From NCBI GenBank assembly GCA_030447275.1, contig JAUJPF010000024.1, forward strand, positions 1 to 58,201: a stretch of 58,201 bases of DNA, in the 5' to 3' direction. The notes under the pieces are model-generated. The model was not told the DNA's origin and ran no database searches. It saw only the letters and a list, made by a program, of their open reading frames with translations. Shown in pieces: positions 46,522 to 55,690 of the stretch; position 1 is the stretch's first letter, and the number at the start of each line of letters is the position of its first letter. Both the position numbers and the translations under genes were made by a program. This DNA comes from Solirubrobacteraceae bacterium (GTDB lineage Bacteria > Actinomycetota > Thermoleophilia > Solirubrobacterales > Solirubrobacteraceae).

Positions 46522-47215
46522 GCGAACTGGCGCCGCCGGCGCGCGGCTCGCCCGCGGTGCGCTACGAGCTCCCAGAGCCGGTCGACGGCCTCGAGCGCGT
46601 GCTGGAGCTGGTCGCGGCCGACGACACGGCGCCGACGACGGTGACCGACCCGGCACGGGCGGTCGACGCGCATGTCGCCGACTCGTTGACCGGCCTGGAC
46701 GTCGAGGTGGTCCGCGCGGCCGGGCGGATCGCCGACCTCGGCGCGCGCCGGGTTCCCGGCCTCGCGCTCGCGGCGCGCTGCCCGCATGCGCACGTCGCGC
46801 TCGTCGAGAGCGTGTCGCGCAAGTGCGCGTTCATCGAGCGCGCCGTCGAGGCGGCCGGCCTGGGCAACGCCGAGGTGGTCTGCGCGCGCGCGGAGGAATG
46901 GGCCGACGGACTGGGCGCCTGCGATGTCGTGACCGCGCGCGCGCTGGCGCCGCTCGCCGTGCTCGCCGAGTACGCGGCGCCGCTGCTGCGCTCGGCGGGT
47001 CGCTCGTCGCGTGGAAGGGCGCGCGCGATCGGGACGAGGAGGCGCCGCGCACGCGGCGGCGCTGGGGCTGGCCGGCGCGTGGTGAAGCCGGTCGAGCCGT
47101 TCCCGGGCGCCGCGCAACGCCACCTGCATCTCTACTCGAAGGTGCGACCGACACCCGGGCGATTCCCGCCGCGCGCGGGATGGCCCGCAAACGACCACTC
47201 GGACGCTCGACTTGA
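46518..47215 (+). CDS. rsmG: 16S rRNA (guanine-N7) methyltransferase RsmG; frameshifts
   Basis: GTG 46518 opens SELAPPARGSPAVRYELPEP. The SAM-binding motif is distorted to DLGARRVPGLALAA; restoring three bases near 46745-46760 gives DLGAGAGFPGLALAA. CPHAHVALVESVSRKCAFIE and DVVTARALAPLAVLAEYAAP follow in frame. Further shifts near 46998, 47060 and 47172 connect GGSLVAWKGARDRDEEA, VVKPVEPFPGAAQRHLHLYS and the closing MARKRPLGRST. Length is about 230 residues. The gene usually lies just before parA, as here. Confidence 0.9.
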
Positions 47216-47228
47216 GCCTGAGTGATGA

Positions 47229-47246
47229 CGGTTCGGGCCCGAACCG
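47229..47246. promoter_or_regulatory. perfect 18-bp palindrome upstream of parA
   Basis: CGGTTCGGGCCCGAACCG is a perfect inverted repeat in the 68-base rsmG-parA gap, ending 25 bases before the TACCTT box. It could be an operator or a compact terminator. Confidence 0.5.
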
Positions 47247-47271
47247 ATCCCGGTCCGACCGTGGTCCTCGG

Positions 47272-47277
47272 TACCTT
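47272..47277 (+). promoter_or_regulatory. -10 box of a probable leaderless parA promoter
   Basis: TACCTT lies six bases before ATG 47284 with no Shine-Dalgarno sequence, the arrangement also seen at rpmH and at 55166. Confidence 0.45.
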
Positions 47278-47283
47278 CGCTCG

Positions 47284-48130
47284 ATGGGCACCGTCTACGC
47301 GATCGCGAACCAGAAGGGCGGCGTCGGCAAGACCACGACAGCCGTCAACGTCGCGGCGTGCATCGCGGAGGCCGGGTATCCGACGCTGCTCGTCGACATC
47401 GACCCGCAGGCCAACGCCACGGTGGGCCTCGGCGCGCCGAAGGACACGCGTCCGAACGTCTACGACGTCCTCGCGGGCCGGGCCGACGCGGCCGACGCGC
47501 TGCGCGACACCGAGATCGACCGCCTGCTGCTGCCCGCCCACCCCGATCTCGCGGGCGCGAACGTCGAGCTGCCGCGCACCGCGGGGCTCGAAACCCGTCT
47601 GCGGGAGGCGCTCGCGCCCGTGCGCGACGCCTTCGCCTACACGCTGCTCGACTGCCCACCCTCGCTCGGCCCGCTGACCGTCAACGCGCTGGTCGCCGCC
47701 GACCGCGTGATCGTGCCCGGTCCAGACCGAGTACTTCGCGCTCGAGGGCCTCGCCGGGCTGCTCGACACGCTGGCGCTCATGCAGCGCGAGCTCAACCCG
47801 CGCCTGACCGTCGCGGGGATGCTGCTGACCATGCACGACGGGCGCACGCGGCTGGGGCGCGACGTCGAGCGCGAGGTCCGCGAGCACTTCCCGTCTCTGG
47901 TGTTCGACACGGTCATCCCGCGCAACGTGCGCGTGGGAGGCGCCGAGCTTCGGCCGCCCGGTGATCCACCACGACCCCCACTGCGCCGGCTCGGACGCCT
48001 ACTTCGAGCTGGCGAAGGAGGTGGCTCGCGTGGATCGCCACGCCGCCGCGCGTCCACGGGGACGGAAGGGCGGATGCCGAGCGAAGGAACGACGGAGTGC
48101 TGGGCCGAGACGACCTGCGGGACCAGGTGA
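47284..48130 (+). CDS. parA: chromosome-partitioning ATPase ParA (Soj); two frameshifts or more
   Basis: The Walker A motif is intact (VYAIANQKGGVGKTTTAVNV), followed by LLVDIDPQANATVGLG and LLDCPPSLGPLTVNAL. An extra G near 47723 shifts VIVPVQTEYFALEGLAGLLD, which continues LNPRLTVAGMLLTMHDGRTR. A second shift near 47937 leads into PSFGRPVIHHDPHCAGSDAY then FELAKEV. Corrected length is about 270-280 residues. ParA moves origins with ParB. The C-terminus is uncertain, so the end given is approximate. Confidence 0.92.
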
Positions 48131-48152
48131 CGCGCGAAGGCGGTCGCGCGGC

Positions 48153-49034
48153 ATGGGCCGCGGGCTCGCCGGCCATCCTCTCGGTCTCGGAGGAGTCCGA
48201 CGCCGACGACCTGCGCGAGCTGCCCGTCGACCTGATCGCGCCCAAACTGGCGCCAGCCGCGGACGACGTTCGACGAGGCCGCGCTGCAGGCGCTCGCCGA
48301 CTCGATCGCCGAGAACGGCGTCCTGCAGCCCGTCCTCGTCCGCCCCGTCGCCGGCGGAACATACGAGCTCGTCGCGGGCGAGCGCCGCTGGCGCGCGGCG
48401 AAGCTCGCCGGGCCCCTCGAGCGCGTCCCCGCGCTCGTGCGAGCGCGCGACGACGCGACGACGCTCGAGCTCGCGCTGGTGGAGAACATGGCCGCGAGGA
48501 CCTCAACCCGGTCGAGGAGGCGCGCGCCTGCGCCGCCCTCGTCGAGGAGCTCGGCCTCACGCGCGAGGACGTCGGCCGGCGCGTCGGGCGCAGCCGCGTG
48601 GCGGTGTCCAACCTCCTGCGCCTGCTCGACCTGCCCGACGACGCGATCGCGCTCCTCGAGGCCGGCGACCTGTCGGAGGGCCACGGCCGCGCGCTGCTGC
48701 TCGCCGACGACCACGCCGCCCGACGCCGCCTCGCCCGCAGCGCCGTCGTCGAGGGCTGGTCGGTGCGCACGCTCGAAGCGCGCGCCCGCGAGGCGAACGG
48801 CTCGCCGACCCCCGCGCGACCGGCGCGGCCGCCAGCGGCGCTGCATCCCGACCAGGAGGCCGCCGTCGCGGAGATCGCCGAGACCCTCGGGCGGGCGCTC
48901 GGCGCGGAGGTCCGAGTCCGCCCCGCGGCGACCGGCTTCCGGGTCGAGCTCGAGCTCGCGAACATCGAGGAGGCCGGCCCTTCGCCGGCCGCCTGGGCCC
49001 CCCGGCCGGCGCTCCCCCGCGCCAGGGCGATTAG
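48153..49034 (+). CDS. parB: chromosome-partitioning protein ParB (Spo0J); about five frameshifts
   Basis: The start [16 protein letters not shown] is typical once an extra base near 48164 is removed. Then come [20 protein letters not shown] (extra A near 48256), [20 protein letters not shown] with [44 protein letters not shown] and the DNA-binding [20 protein letters not shown]. The C-terminal dimerisation part is [20 protein letters not shown]. Further shifts are near 48413, 48492 and after 48975. The stop shown (TAG 49032) lies inside the tRNA gene, which is probably another error effect. Confidence 0.9.
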   Translation: MGRGLAGHPLGLGGVRRRRPARAARRPDRAQTGASRGRRSTRPRCRRSPTRSPRTASCSPSSSAPSPAEHTSSSRASAAGARRSSPGPSSASPRSCERATTRRRSSSRWWRTWPRGPQPGRGGARLRRPRRGARPHARGRRPARRAQPRGGVQPPAPARPARRRDRAPRGRRPVGGPRPRAAARRRPRRPTPPRPQRRRRGLVGAHARSARPRGERLADPRATGAAASGAASRPGGRRRGDRRDPRAGARRGGPSPPRGDRLPGRARAREHRGGRPFAGRLGPPAGAPPRQGD

Positions 49035-49098
49035 CTCAGCCGGTTAGAGCGCTTCTCTGATAAGGATGAGGTCCCAGGTTCGAATCCTGGATCGCCCT
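49025..49098 (+). tRNA. tRNA-Ile (GAT)
   Basis: The acceptor arms GGGCGAT and ATCGCCC pair perfectly. The D arm is TAGCTCAGCCGGTTAGAGC, the anticodon loop CTGATAA gives anticodon GAT, and the T arm is CCAGGTTCGAATCCTGG. The anticodon stem CTTCT/GGATG contains a T-T mismatch and a T-G wobble, unusual for a working tRNA and possibly sequence error. CCA is not encoded. Confidence 0.93.
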
Positions 49099-49196
49099 GC
49101 AGCGTGCGGTCGACGAACGTACGACTGCGGCGTGCCGCTGGTGCACAGTCTGCGCGCACGCGGTGCCGCTCTCCGACGTCATCCACCGAGGGACCG

Positions 49197-50659
49197 ATGT
49201 CCCGGCTGCGAGCCCGGCCGTTCTCCGGGCACTCGCCGACCCCGTCGCGCGCGGTCGCGGTAGCGGCCTTCGTGGCGGCGGCGTTCGTCGTGACCCTCGT
49301 CCCATCGCTCTCGTTCGCCTACCGCAGCGTCGAGGCCCACATGGTCATCGAGACGTCCGCGGCCCTCACGACCGCGCTCGCGGCGGTTCTCGTCTACGGC
49401 CGCTTCCAGCGCCGGACACCGCAGCGACCTCGTCCTCTTCGCGGCGATGGTGCTCTTCGCCGGCACCAACGCACGATCTTCTCGATGCTGCCCCCGCTGG
49501 TCGGCGCCGATCGGGCGGGGACGCTCGTGACGTGGGGGTCGGTGCTCGGCGGCTCATGTCGGCGTCGCTCTTCGCCTTGGCGGCCTTCGCGCCCGACCCG
49601 GAAGCCCGTCCGCCAGGCGGCGTCCGGCCAGGCGGTGCTGTTGCTGGCGGCGCTGCTCTTCGCGAGCATCATCGCCGTCGTGGTCGCCTTCGGTGGCGTC
49701 CTGCCAGCGGCGATCGACCCATCGCTGTCGCCCGAGGACTCGTCGCGGCCGCGGATCGTCAGCAGTCCCGCCGTGCTGGGGCAGCAGATCGTAGGCATGG
49801 TGCTGTTCACCGCCGCGGCGATCGGGTTCCTGCGGCAGGCCGAGCGGACGGGCGAGGAGCTCAGTGCCTGGCTGGCCGCCGCGGCGGTCACTGGGCGCCT
49901 TCGCGCGGCTGAACTACTTCCTCTTCCCGTCGCAGTACTCGGAGTAGGTGTACCGAGGACTTCCTGCGGCTCGAGCTTCTTCGCCCTCCTGTGCGCCGGC
50001 GCCGCGCGCGAGATCCTGCGCGCCCAGCGGGTCGAGTCCGATCTGGCCGTGCTGGAAGAGCGCCGCCGCGTGGCGCGCGACATTCACGACGGGCTGGCTG
50101 AGGAGCTCTTGGTTAATCGCCACGCATACGCAGCGGCTGGGAGAGCGCACGACGGGGCAGCGCGCCGACCAGCTCCTCCTCGTCGAGCAGGTCTCGTCGG
50201 CCGCGCAACAGGCGCTCGACGAGGCACGTTCGGCCATCGATGCGCTCACGACGTCCTTCGACGAGCCGCTCGCCGGGCCGCTCGGCCGAGCGGCGGAGGA
50301 CACGGGTGAAGCGCTACGGGGTGTTGCGCGTCCGGACGGTCATGTCGCACGCCCCGGCCGTGCCACCAGGCACGCGTGACGCACTGGTGCGGGTCGTGCG
50401 CGAGGCCGGTGTCGAACGCGGCGCGCCACGGAAGCGCAGAGAACGTCAGCGTCGAGGTCAGCCGCGACGACGCAGAGCTCGTGCTGCGCATCGTCGACGA
50501 CGGCTCCGGGTTCGAGGTCGGTGCAGACATCAGGCTTCGGCCTGACGAGCATGCGCGAACGCGTCGAAGCACTCGGCGGGACGTTCGCTGATCACCTCGG
50601 AGAGCGACGGGAAGGGCGACACGACGGTCAGGAGTCCGGCTGCCGTCGGCCGGACGTAG
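49197..50659 (+). CDS. NarL-family sensor histidine kinase (HisKA_3); many frameshifts
   Basis: ATG 49197 has GAGGGA four bases upstream. The N-terminal half reads as about eight membrane segments (for example AVAVAAFVAAAFVVTLVPSL, LLLAALLFASIIAVVVAFGG). The dimerisation/phosphoacceptor motif is ERRRVARDIHDGLAEEL near 50070-50110, followed by QVSSAAQQALDEARSAIDAL. The ATPase part has SNAARHGSAENVSVEV, LVLRIVDDGSGFEVG and GFGLTSMRERVEALGGTF. These lie in several frames; at least six shifts are needed. The ligand is unknown. It converges with its probable partner regulator. Confidence 0.82.
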
Positions 50660-51325
50660 GCCTCGATGATGCCGGCGCGCACCGCGTGCGGCCGCCTGCA
50701 CCCGGTTGTTCACGCGGAGCTTGATCAGGATGGCCGACACCTGGTTCTTCACGGTGCTCAGGCTGAGTGCAGCACTGCGCGGCGATGTCGGCGTTGTCGG
50801 TACGACCGCAGCAGCCGAGGATGTCGAGCTCACGCGGTGTGAGCGAGGGCTCGCTGCGGAGTCCTGGCTGGGCCGCTCACTGCGCAGGCGCTCCACGAGC
50901 TTGCGGTTCAGGCGCGGCGAGATCGCGGCCTCGCCGACCACGGCCGCCTCGATCCCCTCGCAGATCTGGCTGATGGCGGCGTCCTTGAGCACGTACCCTG
51001 CGGCGCCGGCGAGGAGCGCTTCGACGACGTCGTCCTCGTCGAGCGAAGCGGTCACGACGAGGACCGCGCTGCCCGGCAGAACCTCACGCACCCGCCGCGT
51101 CGCCTCGATGCCGCTGATACCAGGAAGGCCAGGTCCATGAGCACGACGTCGGGAATGCGCAGCCTGCCAGCCTGACGCCCTCCTCGCCGGAGGCCGCCTC
51201 GCCGACGATCTCGTACCCGTGCTCGCGGAGGAGCGTGGTCAGCATGTTGGAGCGAAGAGCAGATGATCATCCACCACCAACAGTCGAATCGGAGCCTCTG
51301 CGGGCCGTGGGCGAGGGTCGTTCAT
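50641..51325 (-). CDS. LuxR/NarL-type response regulator; frameshifts
   Basis: From ATG 51325 the sequence reads APIRLLVVDDHLLF, then (after a shift near 51245) LTTLLREHGYEIVGEAASGE, PDVVLMDLAFPG (phosphoacceptor Asp), and VLPGSAVLVVTASLDEDDVV followed by AAGYVLKDAAISQICEGIEA. The HTH part includes LTPRELDILG, then SLSTVKNQVSAILIKLRVNN. It is about 215 residues when corrected. The end is approximate because it overlaps the end of the converging kinase. Confidence 0.82.
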
Positions 51326-51403
51326 CGGTGCTCATGACTGCAGTCCGCGACGCCAGCTGGGGAACCCGTCACACCGGTCAATCTGCTGAGGACACGGCCG
51401 GTC

Positions 51404-51418
51404 GTTCACGAGGTGAAC
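51404..51418. promoter_or_regulatory. inverted repeat in the regulator upstream region
   Basis: GTTCAC-GAG-GTGAAC is a perfect six-base inverted repeat in the 206-base gap between the response-regulator gene and the next rightward gene. It has the shape of an operator. I see nothing else in this gap. Confidence 0.35.
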
Positions 51419-51531
51419 GCACCCTCGCCCGGTCGACCCATGGACGCCGGCGAGGCGCGTCCCGCGACATTCGGACGCATGACCGATCGGCCCCGGATGT
51501 CTGACGTCGACGCTCGATCTCCGGGGTGGTC

Positions 51532-51833
51532 ATGAAGCGGGGTACGTCGTCGGAGGGCAGGCTCGTCGAGCGCCGGCTCCGGGCGCTCCTCGCGGAGCGC
51601 TTCCCGGCCGTCCTCGGGGCCGCGGCGGCCCGCGCCGAGGTCGAGGAGGCGATCGTCGACGGGGCCGCGCTCATCCTCGCGCTCGAGCGCGAACGGCTGG
51701 CGGTCAAGCGGGGTCTGCAGATCGCTCTTCTGTCGGCGGCGAGAGCGACGTCGCGGCGGCCGAACACACGCTGGCGGGCAGACGCCATCGGCGCGGACAT
51801 GTGCCCGGATCGACGTGGTTCGCGGCCTTCTGA
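51532..51833 (+). CDS. small hypothetical protein, one frameshift
   Basis: I do not recognise this protein. The frame reads MKRGTSSEGRLVERRLRALL, AERFPAVLGAAAARAEVEEA, IVDGAALILALERERLAVKR. Near 51735 codon quality moves to the adjoining frame, which reads GGESDVAAAEHTLAGRRH and stops at TGA 51831; total length becomes 100 residues if one base is added. It is helical, soluble and without cysteines. The 'AALILALE' segment recurs in the next gene (AALVLALD), so the two may be related. Confidence 0.5.
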
Positions 51834-51998
51834 CCAGCATCCGATACGTGTACTCGTCGCCCTGACCCCGGTGGGTCCGAACCGGCCGAGCGCGGCTCCT
51901 TGCCGGACTGATCTCTGTCCACCATCCGACTGGTCGGAGGATTTCGGGAACATCTGAGTCATGGGGAAGGGAACGCGGGGCCGAGTTCGGCCGGCGGC

Positions 51999-52405
51999 AT
52001 GAGCACCGACCGGCGGCACAGCCGGGAGCGTCCGCGCGACGACGCGGAACGCGACGTGACCCGCGGCGACCGCTGGCCCCCCGCCGCCCCGCCGATCGCG
52101 CCCACGGAGAACGAGAGCCGGCGGATCGTGGCTGCCCTGCGGACCGCGGCCGACCCCGCTTCGCGCTGCCCCGAGCGACGCGAAGCCGAGCAGATGTTCA
52201 GCGCCGCTGCCCTCGTGCTCGCGCTCGACGGAGAAACCACCGGCATCCAGCGCGCATACTTACGGCACGGCAGGAGGCGGCCCAAAGATCCCGCCGCCGC
52301 GCGCGCAGCGATCGACTCGATGCGCTCGCTCGCTCGCTCGACGTCGAGATCGACGACCTCCGGGCGCTTTCGCGGCAGGTTCGACGCCGCTTCAGCCGAG
52401 ACTGA
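51999..52405 (+). CDS. small hypothetical protein, one frameshift
   Basis: I do not recognise this protein. It begins MSTDRRHSRERPRDDAERDV with a disordered basic leader, then ESRRIVAALRTAADPASRCP, and REAEQMFSAAALVLALDGET, resembling the gene before it. Near 52330, in the run of GCTC repeats, the better frame becomes LDVEIDDLRALSRQVRRRFS ending at TGA 52403, for a total of 135 residues. No domain, membrane segment or signal peptide is visible. Confidence 0.5.
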
Positions 52406-52501
52406 CCGCTGCTCCGGCCCGAGTGGGGCCGACGACGTGGCGCGCTGCACGGGCGGCAACGTCTCGTGCCCCGAGCAGGCATCGACCATTCGTCATGACA
52501 C

Positions 52502-52535
52502 AAACCCTGGGGTACCGGTCTGGAAACCCTGGGGT
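52502..52535. repeat. 12-base direct repeat with a 22-base period
   Basis: AAACCCTGGGGT occurs at 52502-52513 and again at 52524-52535, ten bases apart. It lies in the 225-base gap (52406-52630) between converging genes. The period equals about two helical turns, as in some regulator sites. Confidence 0.6.
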
Positions 52536-52569
52536 GGTCAGTTGCGCGCCGGGATCCGTCCCCTGCAGG

Positions 52570-52585
52570 GGCGCCATCAGGCGCC
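52570..52585. terminator. GGCGCC hairpin in the converging-gene gap
   Basis: Two copies of GGCGCC flank ATCA, giving a six-base-pair stem. It lies downstream of both the rightward hypothetical gene and the leftward secreted-protein gene. The rest of this gap shows nothing supportable. Confidence 0.35.
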
Positions 52586-52630
52586 TCGTCGGTCGGCGCG
52601 CCTACAGGCGACGCGCGGTCGGCGACCGCG

Positions 52631-55053
52631 TCACCGTCCTGCCGCCGGACAGCGGCCGCGCGCCGTGCGGATGCGGTAGTCGCCGCGCGGGTTCTTCTCG
52701 GCGTCGAACCGCAGGCGGTGCGTGCGGTCGGCCTGCCGTGTCGTGGTCTTGTAGCGCTTGACGAGCTTCGACCCGCGCAGCACGTCGACCGTGACGCTCG
52801 ACCGCTTCGCGACGCGGAAGGAGATCCCCAGCGCGCGGTTGGTCCGCCCGCCGAAGACCGGCCGCTCGGTAGCGAACGACGTGACCAGGCCCGCACGCGT
52901 TGGTGGTAAAGACGCCGCCGCTCGGACCACGTGCCCCGCACGCGGCGCAGCGTCTTGCGGCGCACGTCGACCTTGCCGTCCGCGCCGCGGGTGCGGAACC
53001 GGACGAAGTAGTAGCCGTCGGTGACCGTGCGCCCGGAGCGGTTGGCCTTGCCGTTCCAGGTGAACCCCGCGCGGCGGCGGTGAAGCGCGCGACGAGGCGC
53101 TCGCCGATGACCCGGCGCCCGATGGACTGCTGGAAGACGTCCACCTGCACGGGGTTGCTCGTCCGGCGCGCGAACGCGAACCCGACGCGGCTGCGCAGCG
53201 GCCGCACGTCGGCCGACCGGAAGGCGGCCGCCGTCGCGCACGGCTTGTCGCCCTGCGCCGCGCGGGCGCCGGGCGCGGGCGCGGCCGGAGCCGGAGCCGG
53301 AGCCGGATCGCTCGCGGCAGGCTTCGCCGGCGGTGACTCCTTCGGCTGGTCGAAGCGTCCGTCCACCGCCGGCCGCCGCGCCCGGGCGCAGGACGAACAG
53401 GCCCTGCTCGATGCCGGTGGCGATCACGTTACCGGACTTGAAGTACGGATAGTTGCTCCACGTCCCGGGTGAACTCGGCCGCGTCGTCGTCCAGGTAGAC
53501 GTCGAAGAAGCCCGCCGTGCTCAGCTTGCCGTCGGCGACCTTGCGGACGTCGAGGATCCGCAGCCAGCCCGGTAGTTGGACTGGTAGGCGGCGTCGTTCT
53601 TGACGTAGTTGTTGCTGGTCGATCTCGGTCTCGTGCACGTAGGAGCCGCCGAGCGTCGGGTTGTCGAGCCACGAGACGTCGAAGATCACGTCGTCGTCGC
53701 GGTCGTCGCCCTGCTCGTCGAGCTCGTCGTTGACCAGCGCGTACCGCCGGTCCTCCGTCAGCCAGCCCTGGTGGTGTACGACCCGCTGTACCCGACCTTC
53801 GGAAACTGCTTCGGGTTGAGCTTGTCGGTGACGTCGACGATCGGCGTGACGGAGTCCTCGTTGTAGTCGAAGCAGATCTCGCGGCCGGTGAACCGCTCGT
53901 CGGGACCGTCGTAGGTGATGCACTGGTTGTCGTGCGTGTAGCCGTCCTGCGACACGCAACCGGCGGGCTTCGGCTGGGCGGGCGTCCGGATGTCGACGAT
54001 GTGCAGGCCACCGCGGCACGTGTTCGTGCCGATGACGTACTGAAGCCGGTCGCCTCGTTGATGGCGATGTTGTGCGCGTTCGTGAACGCGGCGTAGTGCG
54101 AGGCCGGGTTCTCGACGAACGTCTTGGGCTCGGCGGGCAATCGCGCAACTGCGTGGTCGACCTGCATGCCGTGGAGCCGACTCCTCGCTCACGATGAACG
54201 CGTGGTCCTTGTAGACCTTCACATCGCGCCAGATGTTGAAGACCGGTCTCGGCGCCGGCGAACGTCGGCAACTGCCCGGTACCTGAAGCCAGGCCAGGGT
54301 CGGTCACGTCGACGAAGGCGGTGCCGTTGGTCTTGCCGACCAGCGCGTACTCACGGCCGGTCTTGGCGTCGGTCCAGCCCCAGATGTCGTTGAGCTGGCC
54401 GCCGCCGATCTCGTCGAGGGCAGGAAGCCCTTCAGGTCGACGTTGCTGCACGGGAACACGCCCGCGGCCTTGCCGTCGACGCACGGCGCGTCGCTGACCG
54501 GGTCGGTCGGGATCGGTCCGCCGCCGCCGTCCTCGACTTCGCCCGCGACTCGAGGCGGGCGCCGCCGTCGGCGGGCCGGCCGACGTCGGGTCGGTGGCGT
54601 TGTTGTAGACGACCACGCCGGTGGAGCTCCCGGCGCGGCTGGCCTTCTCGACGATGACGCGCTCGATCTGCCGGCAGGCCTGGCCGTGCCGACGGCGACC
54701 TCGGTGCCCTCGGTGTCGATCACCCGGATGTTGAGATCAGCCGCGGGAACCGCCGGCGTCACGGCGATCTCCGCGCCGCCCGTGAACCCGCTCCCAGTAC
54801 TTCGGGTCGATGTCGACGGTCAGCCGGTACTCGTCGCACGCAGCAGGCTGCCCGAGCCCGCTGGACGGCAGACGTTGCCGCTGCCACCGGGCTGCAGGGT
54901 CTTGCCGGCCCACGTGGTGGTCGGCTGTTCCTGGGAGATCTCGCCCTCCGACGGCGTGGCACCGGTGGCGAAGGCGACGATCGTCCCGCCGGCGACGAGC
55001 GCCAGGGCGAGGAGGAGGAGGGCGCGGGGGATCGGCGGGCGGCTTTGACGCAT
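52631..55053 (-). CDS. large secreted protein with LVIVD/choice-of-anchor-type domain and Ig-like tail; many frameshifts
   Basis: ATG 55053 starts a signal peptide (RALLLLALALVAGGTIVAFA). An N-terminal beta domain follows (CDEYRLTVDID; AEIAVTPAVPAADLNIRVID). The central part matches choice-of-anchor B/LVIVD proteins: LNDIWGWTDAKTGREYALVG, KTNGTAFVDVTDP, HNIAINEATGF, DGYTHDNQCITYDGPDERFT, DVTDKLNPK and DNPTLGGSYVHETEIDQ. The tail has FlgD-Ig-like segments (TWNGKANRSGRTVTDGYYFV; HRLRFDAEKNPRGDYRIR). About 800 residues when joined, but at least eight frame changes occur. An extracellular adhesive or enzymatic role is inference. Confidence 0.75.
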
Positions 55054-55165
55054 GTTCCCGTTTATCCGGGCAACGGGCGCTGACACGTGCGATATGTCGC
55101 AAGCGTCATCCGGCTGACACTCCCTGACGCGCCGGCGTCCCTCGGGCAGGGCCCTCTACGGCGGG

Positions 55166-55171
55166 TATGCT
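55166..55171 (+). promoter_or_regulatory. -10 box of a probable leaderless nuclease promoter
   Basis: TATGCT ends seven bases before GTG 55179 with no Shine-Dalgarno sequence. An ATG inside this box at 55167 is in frame but would need a leader not evident here. Confidence 0.45.
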
Positions 55172-55178
55172 CCGCCGC

Positions 55179-55690
55179 GTGCGGGAGATGGTCATCTACG
55201 GCGTCTCGTTCGACATGGTCGGCAAGCAGCCCATCGTGCTCCTCAAGACCGTCGACTCCAACAAGTTCTCCCATCTGGATCGGCCATCCCGAGAGGTGGC
55301 TTTGCGCCGCGCCGCCGCGCCATCCTCATGAAGCTCCAGGGAGCGAGCACGCCGCGCCCCATGACGCACGACCTCATGTGCGACATGCTGGGCGAGCTCA
55401 GCAGTGCGCTGCAGGTGTCCGTCACGGAACGCGAGAACACGTTCTTCGCCACGATCACGCTCACGCTGGGCGGCCGGGAGATCGAGATCGACTCGCGCCC
55501 GTCGGCCGCGCTCGCTACGGCGGTCCGGTCCGGAGCCCCGATCTTCGCTGCCGAGGAGGTCATAGCCGAGTCGGCGATCGAGTTCGAGCACGACGTCGAG
55601 GACACCGAGGAGGTCGTCGACAAGTTCAAGGACTTCCTCGACCGCGTGACCCCCGAGGACTTCCTCGGCGGCGAGGACGACCAGAGCTAG
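55179..55690 (+). CDS. bifunctional nuclease family protein (DUF151); two frameshifts
   Basis: The start VREMVIYGVSFDMVGKQPIV with LLKTVDSNKF is typical. A shift near 55273 leads into PIWIGHPE, and another near 55310 back into ILMKLQGASTPRPMTHDLMC, NTFFATITLTLGGREIEIDS, RPSAALATAVRSGAPIFAAE, the conserved BFN core. The C-terminus is acidic (EDVEDTEEVVDKFKDFL). About 170 residues when corrected. These proteins have nuclease activity in vitro in plants and bacteria; their bacterial role is unclear. It overlaps the end of the converging ligase by three bases. Confidence 0.88.

Noticed and set aside
42380..49034. Reading the origin genes as pseudogenes
   Set aside because: dnaA, dnaN, rpmH, parA and yidC cannot all be inactive in a living cell, and each shift is repaired by one or two bases. 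Sequence error is simpler.
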